A stretch of DNA of 55,103 bases from positions 1 through 55,103 of the forward strand of contig WFOS01000034.1 in assembly GCA_015487975.1 (NCBI GenBank), read 5' to 3'. The notes under the pieces are model-generated. The model was given only the letters and a program-made list of their open reading frames with translations. It made no database searches and was not told the DNA's origin. The translations under genes and the position numbers were made by a program. This document shows positions 44,627 to 54,543 of the stretch, in pieces (the first letter of the stretch is position 1; each line of letters opens with the position of its first letter). Source of the DNA: Ardenticatena sp. GTDB taxonomy: Bacteria; Chloroflexota; Anaerolineae; Ardenticatenales; Ardenticatenaceae.

Positions 44627-46270
44627 ATGCACCAACGAGCATTTGCCCGTGATGATACGTACATCAAATGGCAACTCGCGCTAGGGTTTGCGGCGCTCTT
44701 TTTGGGAATTTTGATGGGGCTTTTCCAAGGCCTCGACCGCATGGGGATTGACCTGTACAAGTATGTGGGCTTGAAGAGCTACTATCAGGGGCTGACGATC
44801 CATGGTGTATTGAACGTGTTGGTCTTTACGACCGCCTTCAATGGGGCATTCTTGCCCTATGTGACGATGCGTGCGCTCAAGCGCCCCATGGCGCTGAAAG
44901 GTGGCACAGCCATTGCGTTCTGGCTGATGCTGGTAGGGGTGCTTCTGGCTACCTGGAAGATTCTGGACAACTCGTCCACGGTGCTCTTCACCTTCTACCC
45001 GCCGCTGCAAGGGCACCCACTCTTCTACCTGGGGTTGGTGCTGGTTGTGGTGAGTTCGTGGGTGACATTCCTGAACATTTTGCTGACGACACGTGCTTGG
45101 AAGCAAGATCATCCGGGTGAGGCGTTGCCGTTACAGGCGTTCATCAGCCTCGTGACGTATATCATGTGGTTCATTGCGTCGATGGGCGTGGCGACCGAAG
45201 TCCTGGTGCTCATTTTGCCGTGGTCGTTGGGTATTGTCGAAAAAACCGACCCGCAACTGGCTCGCACACTCTTCTGGCTGACGGGGCACCCCATCGTGTA
45301 CTTCTGGTTGTTGCCAGCGTATGTTTCGTGGTACACCATGCTGCCCAAGCAGGTGGGGGGCAAAATCCTCAGCGATCCACTGGTGCGCCTGGTCTTCATC
45401 CTCTTCCTTCTGCTCTCGACCCCAGTTGGCTTTCACCACCAATACACCGATCCGGGTGTGCCGCCTGGCTGGAAAGCGATGCATGCCTTACTCACCTTCT
45501 CGGTCTTCTTCCCCAGCATGATTACGGCGTATAGCGTCGTTGCCTCGCTGGAAATTGGTGGGCGTAAAGCCGGTGGCAAAGGACTCTTTGGCTGGATTTG
45601 GAAGCTGCCCTGGGGTGACCCCGCGGTGACGGCACAGCTGCTCGCCGGATTGGGCTTCTTCCTGGGGGGTGTCTCTGGTCTGATCAATGCGTCCTACAAC
45701 ATCAACATGGTGATACACAATACCGCGTTTGTGCCAGGGCATTTCCATCTTACCGTTGGGACGGCTGTGACCTTGACGGCGATGGGCATCATGTACTGGC
45801 TGCTGCCAGCCTTGACCGGCAAGAAACTCTGGGGGCGTGGCCTTGCGCTGGCCAATGTTTGGCTCTGGTTCATCGGTGTGATGATCTTCAGCCGTGGCCA
45901 GATGGCCGGCGGGCTGGAAGGGATGCCGCGCCGCACGTGGATGGCGACTGCCACCTACCTGCCGCTGATGGAAACGTGGGATATCCCCAACAAAATGACC
46001 GCCATTGGTGGAACACTCATGTTCTTGGGTGGGATGGCTTTCTTTGCTGTCATGGTGGGCACATTGCTCTTCTCGCGCGAACGTGTGAAAGTTGAAATGC
46101 CAGCTGCCGAAGCCATCATCGGCCCCGAAAAGGGGAGCCCGCTCTTCACCAAGCGGCTCGATGTCTGGACAGTGGTGGCTGTGGTGCTCATCTTGATTGC
46201 CTATGTGCCCTATCTCGTCAATTACCTGGGTGATGCCGCATTCGTGGCGACAGGCCAGCGTGTCTGGTAA
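44627..46270 (+). CDS. cbaA: ba3-type cytochrome c oxidase subunit I
   Basis: A 547-residue haem-copper subunit with about 13 helices. H59 (LTIHGVLN) is a low-spin haem ligand. H221 and Y225 (GHPIVYFW) form the CuB His-Tyr pair. HHQYTDPG and HNTAFVPGHFHLTVG carry the other CuB and haem ligands. The sequence follows the B-type pattern with no D-channel signature of A-type oxidases. Such enzymes have high oxygen affinity and are common in thermophiles. AAAGGAGGGAG precedes the ATG. Confidence 0.95.
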   Translation: MHQRAFARDDTYIKWQLALGFAALFLGILMGLFQGLDRMGIDLYKYVGLKSYYQGLTIHGVLNVLVFTTAFNGAFLPYVTMRALKRPMALKGGTAIAFWLMLVGVLLATWKILDNSSTVLFTFYPPLQGHPLFYLGLVLVVVSSWVTFLNILLTTRAWKQDHPGEALPLQAFISLVTYIMWFIASMGVATEVLVLILPWSLGIVEKTDPQLARTLFWLTGHPIVYFWLLPAYVSWYTMLPKQVGGKILSDPLVRLVFILFLLLSTPVGFHHQYTDPGVPPGWKAMHALLTFSVFFPSMITAYSVVASLEIGGRKAGGKGLFGWIWKLPWGDPAVTAQLLAGLGFFLGGVSGLINASYNINMVIHNTAFVPGHFHLTVGTAVTLTAMGIMYWLLPALTGKKLWGRGLALANVWLWFIGVMIFSRGQMAGGLEGMPRRTWMATATYLPLMETWDIPNKMTAIGGTLMFLGGMAFFAVMVGTLLFSRERVKVEMPAAEAIIGPEKGSPLFTKRLDVWTVVAVVLILIAYVPYLVNYLGDAAFVATGQRVW

Positions 46271-46282
46271 AGGAGGACCTTC

Positions 46283-46522
46283 ATGGAAGATCGTCGTATT
46301 CACCTTTCGACAGGCTCATTCGCAATGTTGGCCTTTCTCACCGTCTTGCAAATTGGGCTGTCAGGAGCCTTCGTGGTCTATGTGTTCAGTGAAGCACTGA
46401 ATGGCCGTGCGGCATTGTTGCCGCTTGTCGGTGCTGTGTTGGTTGCGCTGGTCGATGCCTATCTCATCTACTGGCTTATCCAGTTGGCAGGGCATTGGCA
46501 ACCAAGTGAAGAGGAAGACTAA
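46283..46522 (+). CDS. small membrane protein of the oxidase operon
   Basis: A 79-residue protein with two helices (about 13-37 and 43-68) and an acidic tail (EEEED). I do not recognise a family. It starts 12 bases after subunit I with AAAGGAGG, and a terminator follows, so it is the last gene of the operon. It may be an accessory subunit or assembly factor of the ba3 oxidase. Confidence 0.7.
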   Translation: MEDRRIHLSTGSFAMLAFLTVLQIGLSGAFVVYVFSEALNGRAALLPLVGAVLVALVDAYLIYWLIQLAGHWQPSEEED

Positions 46523-46550
46523 CCCCCACATTCGACGAAAAGCCAGAAAA

Positions 46551-46579
46551 AAACAGGCGGCCGTTCTGCCGCCTGTTTT
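46551..46579 (+). terminator. intrinsic terminator of the ba3 oxidase operon
   Basis: Stem AAACAGGCGGC / GCCGCCTGTTT with a 6-base loop, then T. Confidence 0.88.
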
Positions 46580-46631
46580 GTTGTTTGGGCGTATAGCCCA
46601 GTCGATTTGAGAATTCAAAAGCCGCTTTCGT

Positions 46632-46660
46632 TTATCTTTTTATCTAGACCTGACTACACT
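46632..46660 (+). promoter_or_regulatory. possible promoter for the GGDEF-STAND-TPR gene
   Basis: TTATCT (46632-46637), 17 bases, TACACT (46655-46660). Weak -35 in locally AT-rich DNA. Confidence 0.35.
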
Positions 46661-46698
46661 TTCAAAGCGAGCCGCAGATATGGAGAGAGCCAACCCTC

Positions 46699-49600
46699 AT
46701 GAATTTAGAGCGAGATGCGCTCACAGGCGCTTACCGGCGGGATGATCTGCTGCCCACGCTTGACTATCTGCTGACACATGCTTTGACGTATGCACCATGC
46801 AGCCTCCTGTTCATTGACATAGATTACTTCAAAAGCATCAACGATGCGTTTGGACACGCACGCGGTGATGATGTGCTGCGCTTCCTGGGGGCGACGCTTC
46901 GCCATTACATCCGCGAAAGTGATTTTCTGTTTCGTTATGGTGGCGATGAGTTGGTGTTGGTGCTTCCGAACAGTACGCAGCAAGAGTCGTTGCGTTTGGG
47001 ACAACGATTGCTGGGGTATTTTCAAACGACGCTTGTTCCTGGCGCACCGCCACTGCGTATCAGCCTGAGCATGGGTGTTGCGACGGCTCCTGATGATGCG
47101 ACGACTGCACAGGACTTGCTTGAAATTGCCGATGCGCGTCTTCATACCGCAAAGACAAATGGTCGCGCCCAAATTGCCAACGCTGAGCGTGGTACGCGAA
47201 CGCTGACACCGCAACGTATCCCTCCGCCGCTTGCGGACGCCAATCGAAAGCAGTTTCACGCATTCTGCCAGGCGTTGACCAGGCAAAAACGAACAACAAT
47301 GCGCTTTCTTGGCAGCGAAGCCGAAGCCCGGTTTCTCTTTCGGGCATGTGTGCCTCTTGCAAAAGATGAGAACATCCTCTGGCTCTCCATCGAGGGAGCA
47401 CCAGCACGGCAGCATCGCCTTTTTGGGGCATTGGCTGCTTTGACAGCACCGCATCCCCCGCCAACTACAGGAAGCGCTCTGGCCGATTTTTTGCACGCTG
47501 CTGCCCGGCGCAGCCAAGCACATGCTGTGGGGATATTTGTCTTTCATGCTGATCTGCTCGACCCTGGCACACAATCCGTACTGGATGTTCTGCACACGTT
47601 TTCGATGCTTCCACTTGGAATGGTCTGGCATACAGTGGGCCCCAGCTATCTTCCTGCTGAAACACGTATGCAGCTTGAGCGACTCTCCAACGCAGACATT
47701 CACGCGTGGCTGGAGATGGTCCTGCAAGCATCCGTCGATGAAGCCGTGAGCACGTTCCTGGAGCAAAAAAGCAAGGGGATGCCACTCGTGCTGGACCAAT
47801 GGGCACGTATCTGTCTTGAGAGACATCTGCTTGTTTTCGAGAAGGGGAGCTGGCGTATGTTACACCCCTTTTCGGCTTTTGAGCCCATGCGGGGAATTGA
47901 AAAATCTCTGCATGTTCCCAAACGCGCAACCGATATCCCGCCGCCACCGCCGCTCTTCGTGGGACGTGAAAAAGAGATGCACCGCTTACATCGTTTCTTC
48001 GAAGGACCGGGCACGCTTGGTGTCAGTGGGGCGCCTGGGAGTGGGAAGACAACGCTGATTGCACAGGCTGCCCGCGAAGGTGCAGATCTGTTCGAACAAG
48101 TGCTCTTCCTTCGATGCACACCTACCACCACGCCCGATGCCTTGTGGGCTTCGCTTTGCGCTGCACTTGGCGCTCCCCCGTCAGCCGCCCTGAGCACGAT
48201 CCAAACCATCTTTGCCCAGACGCGTCTCCTGCTTCTGATCGATTCACCCCCCGCGGAAATCGAACAGCATCCATCCTGGCGTGCCCTTCTTCGCCATCCT
48301 GGAAGTAGCACCATTGTGGTAGCAGCAACGCATTTGCCCAATTTTGCCTGGGACGATGAGATGGATGTACAGGGGCTCCCTGTGCCGCGTGAACACATCA
48401 CATTCGAAGAATGGTCGCGCGAGCCAACGCTTTGGTTGTTGCGCAGTCTCATTCGTCAATCGAATACTGAATTTGACATAACGCCGAGTAATGTTGCCGC
48501 CCTGGTGGAAATATGTCGTTTTGTGGATGGGATGCCACAGGCATTGGACATGATTGCCGCTTCCGTTGCCGCGTTTGGAAGGCGCTTCATCCAGACATGG
48601 AAAGAGCAGGTTGCACATTTTCCACAAAAATCTGCCCTCATTGCGTCTATGCACATGTACATGTTGAAACCACTCGCGCCGCGTGAACAAGAAGCCTTGC
48701 AAACCCTCGCGGTTTTCCCGGGGGCATTCAACCATGAATCAGCTCATGGTGTGGCTGGCGTTTCGCCTTTTCTATTATCGGCCTTTGAAAAGGCAGGACT
48801 TGTGCAACATGCCGCCCCCGGCCTGTTCGAGATCAAACCCTTGCTGCGCCTTACGCTTTGGCAGCAGTTGCAAAAGTCTCCTGCTGCATGGCACCATGCG
48901 CAACAGATGCTCATCCGTTTCTATGTGCAACAAGCTCCACAACGCCTGCACACGATGCGCACAGCCGCCTCTCGCACCACGCTTGATTGGATAAGTGCCC
49001 ATTTGCAGACGATCGAGCATGTGTGGGCACTGGCCATCGACGCGCAGGATGCGTCGACCATTCTCGCCCTGGGCGAATTGATGCATTTTTATTTCGACTA
49101 TTGCAATGCTTTTGCCAGGGGGCGATCCTTCTTTGCACAGGCACTCACCTTGTTGCCTGAAACGGCTCTTGCACAACAGGCCGCCAGCCTTGTTCACGCA
49201 CGGTACGCCATCTTCTGCCGTCGCTTGGGGATGTACGAACTCAGTGAGGCCCGTTTGCATACCGCCCTTCGCCTTGCGCGGCAGGCCGGTGCACACGATG
49301 AAGAAGCGTTCTGTCAGAATCACCTGGGGTATGTGTACATGCGGCGTGGTATGTACGATGAAGCTTTGCAATGCCTGCACGCTGCTCGCCATATCCTGGC
49401 GGTACACCCCAACCCCCATTTGCTTGCCATGGTTTACAATACACAAGGCATGGTGTACGAAAGCATGCAGCGTTATACCCAGGCACGCTGGACTTTGTTA
49501 CGCAGCCTGGTACTCTTCTGCCGGCAGAACGACCAGCGTGGTATTGCTTTTGTGTTGAACAATCTCGGTATCGTCAAAGAAATGTGCAGCGAATACAATG

Positions 49601-50049
49601 GGGCGGAAGCATGCTATCGCCTGAGCGAACGCCTTTTTGCCAATTTGGGCGACCGCTGGGGACGGCAACTCCCCCTGCTCAATTTGGGGGACTTGGCTCT
49701 CGCACGTAATCAGATGGATGTTGCTTACCAGGCCTATGGGGAAGCCGTTAGAAATATGCGCCGGTTCATGAATATGCCGCGCTTGTATTCGCTTATGAAC
49801 CGTATTGCGTTTCTGTTGGAAGCGCAAGGGCGTATCGATGAAGCCATGACGCTGCACCTTTTCATCGTTTCGCAGCCCCGAGAAGTGGTGAACGCCACAG
49901 ACCACTCTTCTTCACAGCAGGCCTTGCAGCGCCTGATACAAAAACACCCCGATCTGCAAGTTGATACCACGAAATCGCCCGTGGCATTGCGCCTGGAAGC
50001 GCTCTATTTGCTGACAACCATTTTTCCACCGGAGCAAGCCACCTTATGA
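46699..50049 (+). CDS. GGDEF-STAND NTPase-TPR fusion protein
   Basis: A 1116-residue soluble protein. Residues 1-165 are a diguanylate cyclase domain: FIDIDYFKSINDAFGH, the inhibitory I-site RESD (72-75) five residues before GGDEL (81-85, Leu replacing the usual Phe). Residues 190-430 are unassigned. Residues 430-720 are a STAND/NB-ARC-like ATPase with VGREKEM and P-loop GAPGSGKT (444-451); LLLLIDSP may be Walker B. From about 800 to 1060 are TPR-like helical repeats (NHLGYVYMRRGMYDEALQCL, NNLGIVKEMCSEYNGAEACY). It may link c-di-GMP synthesis to an NTP-driven switch. GGAGAG lies upstream. Its stop overlaps the next start. Confidence 0.85.
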   Translation: MNLERDALTGAYRRDDLLPTLDYLLTHALTYAPCSLLFIDIDYFKSINDAFGHARGDDVLRFLGATLRHYIRESDFLFRYGGDELVLVLPNSTQQESLRLGQRLLGYFQTTLVPGAPPLRISLSMGVATAPDDATTAQDLLEIADARLHTAKTNGRAQIANAERGTRTLTPQRIPPPLADANRKQFHAFCQALTRQKRTTMRFLGSEAEARFLFRACVPLAKDENILWLSIEGAPARQHRLFGALAALTAPHPPPTTGSALADFLHAAARRSQAHAVGIFVFHADLLDPGTQSVLDVLHTFSMLPLGMVWHTVGPSYLPAETRMQLERLSNADIHAWLEMVLQASVDEAVSTFLEQKSKGMPLVLDQWARICLERHLLVFEKGSWRMLHPFSAFEPMRGIEKSLHVPKRATDIPPPPPLFVGREKEMHRLHRFFEGPGTLGVSGAPGSGKTTLIAQAAREGADLFEQVLFLRCTPTTTPDALWASLCAALGAPPSAALSTIQTIFAQTRLLLLIDSPPAEIEQHPSWRALLRHPGSSTIVVAATHLPNFAWDDEMDVQGLPVPREHITFEEWSREPTLWLLRSLIRQSNTEFDITPSNVAALVEICRFVDGMPQALDMIAASVAAFGRRFIQTWKEQVAHFPQKSALIASMHMYMLKPLAPREQEALQTLAVFPGAFNHESAHGVAGVSPFLLSAFEKAGLVQHAAPGLFEIKPLLRLTLWQQLQKSPAAWHHAQQMLIRFYVQQAPQRLHTMRTAASRTTLDWISAHLQTIEHVWALAIDAQDASTILALGELMHFYFDYCNAFARGRSFFAQALTLLPETALAQQAASLVHARYAIFCRRLGMYELSEARLHTALRLARQAGAHDEEAFCQNHLGYVYMRRGMYDEALQCLHAARHILAVHPNPHLLAMVYNTQGMVYESMQRYTQARWTLLRSLVLFCRQNDQRGIAFVLNNLGIVKEMCSEYNGAEACYRLSERLFANLGDRWGRQLPLLNLGDLALARNQMDVAYQAYGEAVRNMRRFMNMPRLYSLMNRIAFLLEAQGRIDEAMTLHLFIVSQPREVVNATDHSSSQQALQRLIQKHPDLQVDTTKSPVALRLEALYLLTTIFPPEQATL

Positions 50050-50885
50050 AACCTGCCCCCCTCATCCTGTTGGATGGTGCCATGGGAACCATGTTGCAAC
50101 AAGCGGGGTTGCCGTCACACACCCCCGCTGCCCTCTGGACATGCACACATCCGCTTGCGGTTTGGCGTCTGCATCGTGCCTATGTTCGTGCTGGCGCTCG
50201 CATTTTGCTTACCAACACATTGACTGCTCAACGCCCGTATCTTGCGCCATATGGCCTGGCGCATGCCGTCGAAGCCCTCAATCAGCGTGCGGTCTGGCTC
50301 GCCCGTCGTGCCGCTCAGGATGCTCCCTTCGAGGTGCGTGTTGCAGGGTCAGTAGGGCCACCCCTCGACGATGAACCAGCTGCTCACGAGGCATTTGTCG
50401 AACAGACGCGTGCGCTGGTTGCTGCCGGGGTTGACATGCTCTGGTTCGAAACACAAATCGCGCTGGCGCCGCTTTTGCATCTTGTGGAGCGGGTGCGTGT
50501 TTTCGCCACGTGCCCTCTTGTCGCCACCTTCACGTTCCATGCCCACGGCATGACACCCGCCGGGGAAACAGCCCGCGACGTAGCGCATGCGCTTTCTGCA
50601 CATGGGTTTTGGGCCTTTGGTGCCAACTGTGGCACCGGCCCTGCCGAGATGGAGCGTGTCATTGCCGAAATGGCCGCTGCTGTTCCCGATGCATTGCTTG
50701 TGGCGAAAAGCAACGCTGGTTTCCCGCCTGCTCTGGCCACTCCCGCCGAGATGGCTGCTCATGCCCGCCGTGTGGCTGCGCGAGGGGCTCGTCTCATTGG
50801 TGGCTGTTGCGGCACCACACCCGCACACATTGCCGCTATGGCGAACGCGCTTGGTATGCCAAACAACATGACAAACATCAATTGA
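50046..50885 (+). CDS. homocysteine S-methyltransferase-like protein
   Basis: A 279-residue (beta/alpha)8 zinc methyltransferase domain like the first module of MetH. LLDGAMGTMLQ opens the protein, and the zinc ligands are C195 (ANCGTG) and C254-C255 (GGCCGTTP). It would methylate homocysteine from a methyl donor such as S-methylmethionine or a methylated corrinoid; no B12-binding module is attached. The ATG overlaps the stop of the GGDEF fusion gene (ATGA). Formate-THF ligase follows, so a C1/methionine role fits. Confidence 0.88.
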   Translation: MKPAPLILLDGAMGTMLQQAGLPSHTPAALWTCTHPLAVWRLHRAYVRAGARILLTNTLTAQRPYLAPYGLAHAVEALNQRAVWLARRAAQDAPFEVRVAGSVGPPLDDEPAAHEAFVEQTRALVAAGVDMLWFETQIALAPLLHLVERVRVFATCPLVATFTFHAHGMTPAGETARDVAHALSAHGFWAFGANCGTGPAEMERVIAEMAAAVPDALLVAKSNAGFPPALATPAEMAAHARRVAARGARLIGGCCGTTPAHIAAMANALGMPNNMTNIN

Positions 50886-50957
50886 CAAAACCCCTCGAAC
50901 CTGCGAGCATAGCCACGCACAGACAAACATTGACATCGACTTTGGAAGGAGGCAACG

Positions 50958-52757
50958 ATGCCTGTCGTCAAAACCGAACCTGTCCCGAGCGATTTGGAAA
51001 TTGCCCAGTCGGCCACTTTGATTCCTATCCGTGATCTAGCGGCCACGTATGGCCTCGAAGAGGACGATCTGATTCTCTACGGCAAATACAAAGCCAAAGT
51101 GCACCTCGATGTCCTCGAACGTTTGCAGAACCGCCCCAATGGCAAATACATCGTTGTGACGGCTATCACCCCTACGCCCCTGGGCGAAGGCAAAACCACC
51201 ACGTCGATTGGGTTGGTGCAGGGCTTGGGGCAGTTGGGGCATAAAGCCGCCGTTTGTATTCGCCAACCATCGATGGGGCCTACGTTCAGCATCAAAGGTG
51301 GGGCGGCTGGTGGCGGTTATTCGCAAGTGGTTCCCATGGAAGATTTTAACCTGCACCTGACTGGCGACCTTCACGCGGTGAGCGCCGCCCACAATTTGTG
51401 TGCGGCTGCACTGGATGCCCGCATGATGCATGAACGCAATTACCCTGGTGAGCGCTGGGCGCAACGCACGCGCAGCGAGAAACATCCCAATGGCTTGCCC
51501 CGCCTGAACATCAACCCCTACACCATCACCTGGAACCGCGTGGTGGATGTCAACGACCGCGCGTTGCGCAATATCGTGGTGGGGCTGGGGAGCAAATGGG
51601 ACGGGTATCCCCGCCAGGCAGGGTACGATATTTCGGTCGCATCCGAAGTCATGGCCATTCTGGCGTTGGTCAATGGCAACAACTATCGCGAAACCTTACG
51701 CGACATGCGTACACGCATCGGGCGCATTGTGGTGGGGTACTCGTTCGACGGAAAGCCTGTCACCACCGAAGATTTGGGCGTGGCTGGTGCAATGACAGTG
51801 CTCATGAAGGACGCCATTCACCCCAACATCTTGCAAACGCTCGAAGGGCAACTTGCTTTCGTGCATGCCGGTCCATTTGCCAACATTGCCCACGGCAACA
51901 GCTCCATCGTGGCCGACAAAGTGGCGCTCAAACTGGCAGAATACGTGGTCACCGAAGCTGGTTTTGGCTCCGATATCGGCATGGAAAAGTTCTTCGACAT
52001 CAAATGCCGGACCTCTGGCTTGACCCCCAATGCGGTTGTGCTGGTCGCGACCATTCGGGCGCTCAAAATGCATGGCGGAGGGCCAAAAGTGGTGCCTGGC
52101 TACGACTTGCCGCGGGAATACGTGGAGGAAAACCTTGAATTGGTGGAAAAAGGTGCAGCGAACCTTGTGCGCCACATCGAAATTGCCAAACGCTTTGGCG
52201 TGCCGGTTGTCGTAGCGATCAACCGCTTCCCCACCGACACTGATGCAGAAGTGGCACTGGTGCAAAAACTTGCCATCGAAGCAGGTGCCCTGGCTGCTGT
52301 GCCAACCGCACACTGGGCGCAAGGAGGCGAGGGGGCACGGGCGCTGGCCGAAGCCGTTGTGCAGGCGTGCGAACAGCCGTCCAACTTCCGGTTTCTCTAC
52401 GATCTGGATCTCCCCATCGAGGAAAAAATCCGCATCATTGCGACGCAAGTCTATGGCGCAGCCGATGTGGAATTCAGCAGGGAAGCCGAACAACAAATCA
52501 AAGCCTACGAGAAGAGCGGTTTCGGCAACTTGCCTATCTGCATTGCCAAAACCCATCTTTCACTTTCGCACGATCCGGCACTCAAAGGGGCGCCACGTGG
52601 GTTCGTCTTCCCAATTCGCGAAGTGCGCGCCAGCGTGGGGGCTGGGTTCATTTACCCGTTGGCGGGTGAAATGAAGACCATGCCCGGTTTACCAGCCACA
52701 CCGGCTTTTATGAACGTTGATATTGACGAAGATGGCAACGTGGTGGGTCTCTTTTGA
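50958..52757 (+). CDS. fhs: formate-tetrahydrofolate ligase
   Basis: A 599-residue enzyme making 10-formyl-THF from formate, THF and ATP. P-loop [43 protein letters not shown] and [17 protein letters not shown] match the family. It is about 40 residues longer than typical bacterial enzymes; part of the excess is a basic insert after LDARMMHE ([19 protein letters not shown]). GGAAGGAGG lies before the ATG. Preceded by the homocysteine methyltransferase gene 72 bases upstream, probably co-transcribed. Confidence 0.95.
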   Translation: MPVVKTEPVPSDLEIAQSATLIPIRDLAATYGLEEDDLILYGKYKAKVHLDVLERLQNRPNGKYIVVTAITPTPLGEGKTTTSIGLVQGLGQLGHKAAVCIRQPSMGPTFSIKGGAAGGGYSQVVPMEDFNLHLTGDLHAVSAAHNLCAAALDARMMHERNYPGERWAQRTRSEKHPNGLPRLNINPYTITWNRVVDVNDRALRNIVVGLGSKWDGYPRQAGYDISVASEVMAILALVNGNNYRETLRDMRTRIGRIVVGYSFDGKPVTTEDLGVAGAMTVLMKDAIHPNILQTLEGQLAFVHAGPFANIAHGNSSIVADKVALKLAEYVVTEAGFGSDIGMEKFFDIKCRTSGLTPNAVVLVATIRALKMHGGGPKVVPGYDLPREYVEENLELVEKGAANLVRHIEIAKRFGVPVVVAINRFPTDTDAEVALVQKLAIEAGALAAVPTAHWAQGGEGARALAEAVVQACEQPSNFRFLYDLDLPIEEKIRIIATQVYGAADVEFSREAEQQIKAYEKSGFGNLPICIAKTHLSLSHDPALKGAPRGFVFPIREVRASVGAGFIYPLAGEMKTMPGLPATPAFMNVDIDEDGNVVGLF

Positions 52758-52774
52758 CGCGATGCTTTGAAACG

Positions 52775-52816
52775 AAAAAACCCCGTGCCACTATGGCTGC
52801 TGGCATGGGGTTTTTT
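52775..52816 (+). terminator. intrinsic terminator after fhs
   Basis: AAAAAACCCCGTGCCA, 10-base loop, TGGCATGGGGTTTTTT; one bulged position in the stem. Confidence 0.88.
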
Positions 52817-52818
52817 GC

Positions 52819-52846
52819 TTGTCTATTCTTCGGCACTCTTTACACT
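52819..52846 (+). promoter_or_regulatory. promoter for the alpha-glucosidase gene
   Basis: TTGTCT (52819-52824), 16 bases, TACACT (52841-52846), directly after the fhs terminator. Supports the start codon at 52882 over an earlier in-frame one. Confidence 0.6.
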
Positions 52847-52881
52847 CCGCCATGCAGGCTTTCGAACATGGAGCAAGCACC

Positions 52882-54471
52882 ATGACCTACTGGTGGCAAA
52901 AAGGCATCATCTACCAAATCTACCCGCGAAGTTTTCAGGACAGCAACGGCGATGGCATTGGTGATTTGCCGGGTATCATTCAGCGTCTTGATTACCTGGC
53001 ATGGCTGGGTGTCGATGCCATTTGGATTTCACCCTTCTATCCATCGCCCATGGCTGATTTCGGCTATGACGTCAGCAATTATACCGATGTGCACCCCATG
53101 TTTGGCACGCTCGCCGATTTCGATCGCCTAGTGGCCGAATGCCATCGCCGAGGGGTGCGCATCATCATTGATTTCGTTCCCAATCATACATCCGACCAGC
53201 ATCCCTGGTTTCTGGAATCACGTTCCTCGCGTGAGAACCCCAAACGCGACTGGTACATCTGGCGTGACCCTGCCCCTGATGGGGGGCCGCCAAACAATTG
53301 GCTGAGCCGCTTTGGTGGGGGGACAGCGTGGGAGTATGACGAGCAGACCGGGCAATACTACCTGCATTCTTTCCTGAAAGAGCAACCTGATCTCAACTGG
53401 CGTAATCCCGACGTGCGCGAAGCCATGCTCGATGTCTTACGCTTTTGGCTGCGGCGTGGTGTGGATGGATTCCGCGTCGATGTCTCATTCCGTGTGATGA
53501 AAGACCCGCTCTTCCGCGATAACCCGCCCAACCCCAACTGGCGCGAAGGTATGGACCCCGCTGACCGTCTGCTGGAACGCTATTCGATGGATTTTGCGCC
53601 TGATATTCACGAATTCAACCGGTGGTTGCGCCAGACCGTGGAAGAATTTGGCAACGACAAAGTGCTCATTGGCGAAATGGATTTGCCCTTTGAACGCATG
53701 GCAGCGCATTACGGCAAGGGGGATGAGTTGCATTTGCCATTCAACTTCCGGTTGCTCTTTTCGCCGTGGCAAGCCGATGTGGTACGTCAGCTCATCGACG
53801 AGTACGAACGTGTATTGCCACCGCACGCCTGGCCGAACTGGGTCGTAGGAAATCACGATCAGCCACGCATCGCTAGCCGTATCGGGCGCGAACAGGCACG
53901 CATTGCCATGATGTTCCTGCTTACCGCACGCGGTACACCCACCATGTACTACGGCGATGAGATTGGCATGGAAAACGTCCCCATTCCGCCGGAGCGCGTA
54001 CAAGACCCATGGGAACGCCTTGCACCAGGATTTGGGCGTGACCCTGCGCGAACACCCATGCAGTGGGATGATAGCCCCAATGCGGGCTTTTGCCCGCCAG
54101 ATGTGGAACCGTGGTTGCCTGTAGCCGAAAACGACCACACACTCAATGTTGCTGCACAGCGCAACGACCCAACCTCGCTGCTCGCGTTGACGCGGGCGCT
54201 CATTGGGCTGCGTCGTGCGGCACCCGCACTCAATATCGGCAGCATTCGCACCCTCGACGCCCCCGATGGCTTACTGGCCTACTTGCGTGAAGCCCCAAAC
54301 GAGCGCTATCTTGTTGTGCTCAACTTTACCGACCAGCCCCAGGGGGCACTTCTCCCCGAAGCACTCTCGTCGGCCAACATCGTCCTCTCAACCCACATGG
54401 ATCGCATAGAACTCATCACCAACCGCGAACTTCGTTTGCGTCCCAACGAAGGCATCATTGCTACTGTCTAA
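52882..54471 (+). CDS. GH13 alpha-glucosidase
   Basis: A 529-residue cytoplasmic alpha-amylase-family enzyme that releases glucose from alpha-glucosides or oligosaccharides. WWQKGIIYQIYPRSFQDSNGDGIGDLPGI opens the barrel. Region I is DFVPNHTS; the nucleophile is D200 (GFRVDV), acid/base E265 (IGEMD) and transition-state stabiliser D326 (NHDQPR). The C-terminal beta domain is complete. The pattern fits oligo-1,6-glucosidase/alpha-glucosidase subfamilies. No signal peptide. GGAG precedes the ATG at 52882. Single gene. Confidence 0.93.
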   Translation: MTYWWQKGIIYQIYPRSFQDSNGDGIGDLPGIIQRLDYLAWLGVDAIWISPFYPSPMADFGYDVSNYTDVHPMFGTLADFDRLVAECHRRGVRIIIDFVPNHTSDQHPWFLESRSSRENPKRDWYIWRDPAPDGGPPNNWLSRFGGGTAWEYDEQTGQYYLHSFLKEQPDLNWRNPDVREAMLDVLRFWLRRGVDGFRVDVSFRVMKDPLFRDNPPNPNWREGMDPADRLLERYSMDFAPDIHEFNRWLRQTVEEFGNDKVLIGEMDLPFERMAAHYGKGDELHLPFNFRLLFSPWQADVVRQLIDEYERVLPPHAWPNWVVGNHDQPRIASRIGREQARIAMMFLLTARGTPTMYYGDEIGMENVPIPPERVQDPWERLAPGFGRDPARTPMQWDDSPNAGFCPPDVEPWLPVAENDHTLNVAAQRNDPTSLLALTRALIGLRRAAPALNIGSIRTLDAPDGLLAYLREAPNERYLVVLNFTDQPQGALLPEALSSANIVLSTHMDRIELITNRELRLRPNEGIIATV

Positions 54472-54494
54472 CCATTCAAGAGCACAAGCCAACG

Positions 54495-54525
54495 AAAAAG
54501 CACCGACACACGGTCGGTGCTTTTT
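54495..54525. terminator. bidirectional terminator between alpha-glucosidase and cspA
   Basis: AAAAAGCACCGAC-ACACG-GTCGGTGCTTTTT: symmetrical A and T runs serve both converging genes. Confidence 0.92.
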
Positions 54526-54543
54526 GTGTTCAGGGAATCTCGC

